Translations under genes and position numbers: made by a program
Part shown: positions 62,880 to 64,000 of the stretch, piece by piece
Layout: every line of letters starts with the position of its first letter
How positions within the stretch are numbered: position 1 is the stretch's first letter
NCBI RefSeq assembly: GCF_000333895.2
Contig: NZ_ANFM02000033.1
Coordinates: 1 to 64,000 of the forward strand
Direction of reading: 5' to 3'
DNA: 64,000 bases
Origin: Grimontia indica
GTDB taxonomy: Bacteria > Pseudomonadota > Gammaproteobacteria > Enterobacterales > Vibrionaceae
The notes under the pieces: model-generated
Database searches by the model: none
Told to the model about the DNA's origin: nothing
What the model saw: the letters and a program-made list of their open reading frames with translations, nothing else

Positions 62880-64000
62880 CTAAAGCGTGACGCCCTCAGC
62901 CAGTAAATAAACCCCATAAGCACTGGCGAAAACAATCACAACCAAAAGGATCTTATTCCTCCCGTTAAAACCGGCTTTACCGGTTTCACGCATGGCATGA
63001 ATGTAAAAGGCCAAACCCGGCAGATACAACAGAGTCGCAAGCAGTAGATGGTGAATGCCAGACGCGTAAAGTAACCAGATGCCGTAAATCGTTGCCAGAA
63101 ATGCGATGGCTTTGACTTTGAACGTATCAAGCTCACTGAAAGACAATTTCATTAAGTAGGCTGCTACGAGTAGGTAGGGCACTAAAATCATTTCCGATGC
63201 GATGGTCAGCAAATCATCATATCCGCCGCCAATAACAAACATCAGAATCAGGCATAGCTGAACAGCACAACTTGTTAGCCATAGTGAATAGGTGGGCGTG
63301 CCATTTTGGTTAGTTTCAGCGAAGACTTTGGGAAACATGCCGAGTTTTGCCGCAGTGTAAGGTGTTTCGGTCGCCAGCAATGTCCAGCTTAGGTAGGCAC
63401 CAGAGACAGAGATAATTAGCCCGCTCCCAATGATCGCCGCGCCGATGTCTCCAATCAGTGTTTCAAGGATTTTAGCGGCTGATGGGTTCTGCAGCTTCGC
63501 CAGCTCTGGCGTTGATATGACACCCATGGAAAGTAATGTGACGGACACATACAGGAAAAGACAAATCAGTAAGCCCAGAATAGTCGCCCGACCGACGTCT
63601 TTGTTGTTCTTTGCCCGGCTGGAGACAACGACTGCACCTTCCACCCCAATAAACACCCACACTGTGATCAACATGGTTTGTTTGATTTGATCAAATAGGC
63701 TTGGCTGATTGGCGATGTTAAGGCCGGTAAAATCAAACGTGAACGTGTCCCATTTGAAGGCGATAAATGTGGCAATGATAAAGACAAGGATTGGGATCAG
63801 CTTGGCGATAGTCGTTACATAGTTAACGATGGCAGCCGTTTGAACACCACGTAACACCAAAGTGTGTACGAGCCAGATAAGTATTGATGATAAAGCAACG
63901 GAAACTAACGTATTCCCATCACCAAACAATTTGAACGTCGGCGTGTCAAAGAACAGCCCCAGAGTGCTGAATACAATCACCAGATAAGAAACGTTGGCGA
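62880..64000 (-). CDS. APC-superfamily basic amino acid/polyamine antiporter, N-terminus beyond window
   Basis: The visible 373 residues carry about ten hydrophobic helices of an APC-superfamily transporter, for example IVNYVTTIAKLIPILVFIIATF, TMLITVWVFIGVEGAVVVSSRAKNNKDVGRATILGLLICLFLY and LLTIASEMILVPYLLVAAYLMKL. The VFIGVEGA...SRAKN segment is typical of the arginine/ornithine-type antiporters (ArcD-like). The frame is open to the window end, and family members have about 470 residues, so roughly 95 are missing at the N-terminus. A GTG at 63980 is internal and not the start. The substrate (arginine, ornithine or lysine) is an inference. Confidence 0.85.
   Translation of the reverse strand, partial: ANVSYLVIVFSTLGLFFDTPTFKLFGDGNTLVSVALSSILIWLVHTLVLRGVQTAAIVNYVTTIAKLIPILVFIIATFIAFKWDTFTFDFTGLNIANQPSLFDQIKQTMLITVWVFIGVEGAVVVSSRAKNNKDVGRATILGLLICLFLYVSVTLLSMGVISTPELAKLQNPSAAKILETLIGDIGAAIIGSGLIISVSGAYLSWTLLATETPYTAAKLGMFPKVFAETNQNGTPTYSLWLTSCAVQLCLILMFVIGGGYDDLLTIASEMILVPYLLVAAYLMKLSFSELDTFKVKAIAFLATIYGIWLLYASGIHHLLLATLLYLPGLAFYIHAMRETGKAGFNGRNKILLVVIVFASAYGVYLLAEGVTL

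Noticed and set aside
1-64000. tRNA, rRNA, CRISPR array, IS element, integron attC or prophage
   Set aside because: I looked for cloverleaf-like arms, regularly spaced repeats, transposase or integrase motifs and attC-type ends and saw none that hold up.

Overview
The window reads as chromosomal DNA of a marine gammaproteobacterium of the family Vibrionaceae. The evidence is gene content and order: csiV-mfd-plzB-like-lolCDE, comEC-msbA-lpxK-ycaR-kdsB, elyC-cmoM-mukFEB, ldtD-ycbK-ycbL, and hinT-ycfL-lpoB...ycfP-ndh. Many product sequences are close to the E. coli proteins as I remember them. Base composition looks balanced and even throughout. I cannot name the genus; a Grimontia/Enterovibrio/Photobacterium-type organism is a guess from gene order. 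I see no rRNA, tRNA, CRISPR array, transposase or integrase.

Layout: (1) 1-7.2 kb is accessory: a flavodoxin-fold quinone reductase, an acetyltransferase, an orphan MshA-like pilin, two tandem GH17 beta-glucanase-like proteins without signal peptides (with a perfect 20-bp palindrome upstream), a nitronate monooxygenase and an MCP with a sigma-28-type promoter. (2) 7.6-14.6 kb is the hinT / lipoprotein / LpoB / kinase / YcfP / Ndh block, linking cell-envelope and respiratory functions; ndh has an FNR-type box over its -35. (3) 14.6-26.2 kb holds a CHASE-like GGDEF-EAL protein, a RimJ-type acetyltransferase, csiV, mfd, a PilZ-like protein and the lolCDE lipoprotein export operon. (4) 26.3-41.3 kb is a conserved run for DNA uptake (ComEC), LPS synthesis and export (MsbA, LpxK, KdsB), envelope maintenance (ElyC), tRNA modification (CmoM) and chromosome condensation (MukFEB).

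(5) 41.3-54.5 kb is a lineage-variable stretch lying between mukB and ldtD, which are neighbours in E. coli. It holds a second MCP, an acetyltransferase, a YgeA-like racemase lacking its first catalytic Cys, a YdhF-type aldo/keto reductase, a REC-EAL phosphodiesterase, an EamA transporter, a MarR/CosR-like regulator, and a Fur-box-preceded four-gene operon (imelysin, di-heme oxidoreductase, imelysin-like lipoprotein, DUF1513). (6) 54.6-64 kb resumes the E. coli-like order (ldtD, ycbK, ycbL), interrupted by a metallophosphoesterase-OlsF pair for ornithine-lipid synthesis that has a Pho-box-like array upstream. It ends with DUF2982, a Lys/Ala-rich winged-helix-like protein, a small unknown gene behind a candidate structured RNA leader, and a truncated amino-acid permease.

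The observations I consider most worth following are the structured leader and operator at 62.23-62.39 kb, the Pho-box array before the ornithine-lipid pair, the iron-regulated imelysin/di-heme operon, the racemase with a missing cysteine, the terminator-like hairpin inside the thiK-like reading frame, and a short repeat that supplies the leader of two adjacent genes at the window start.
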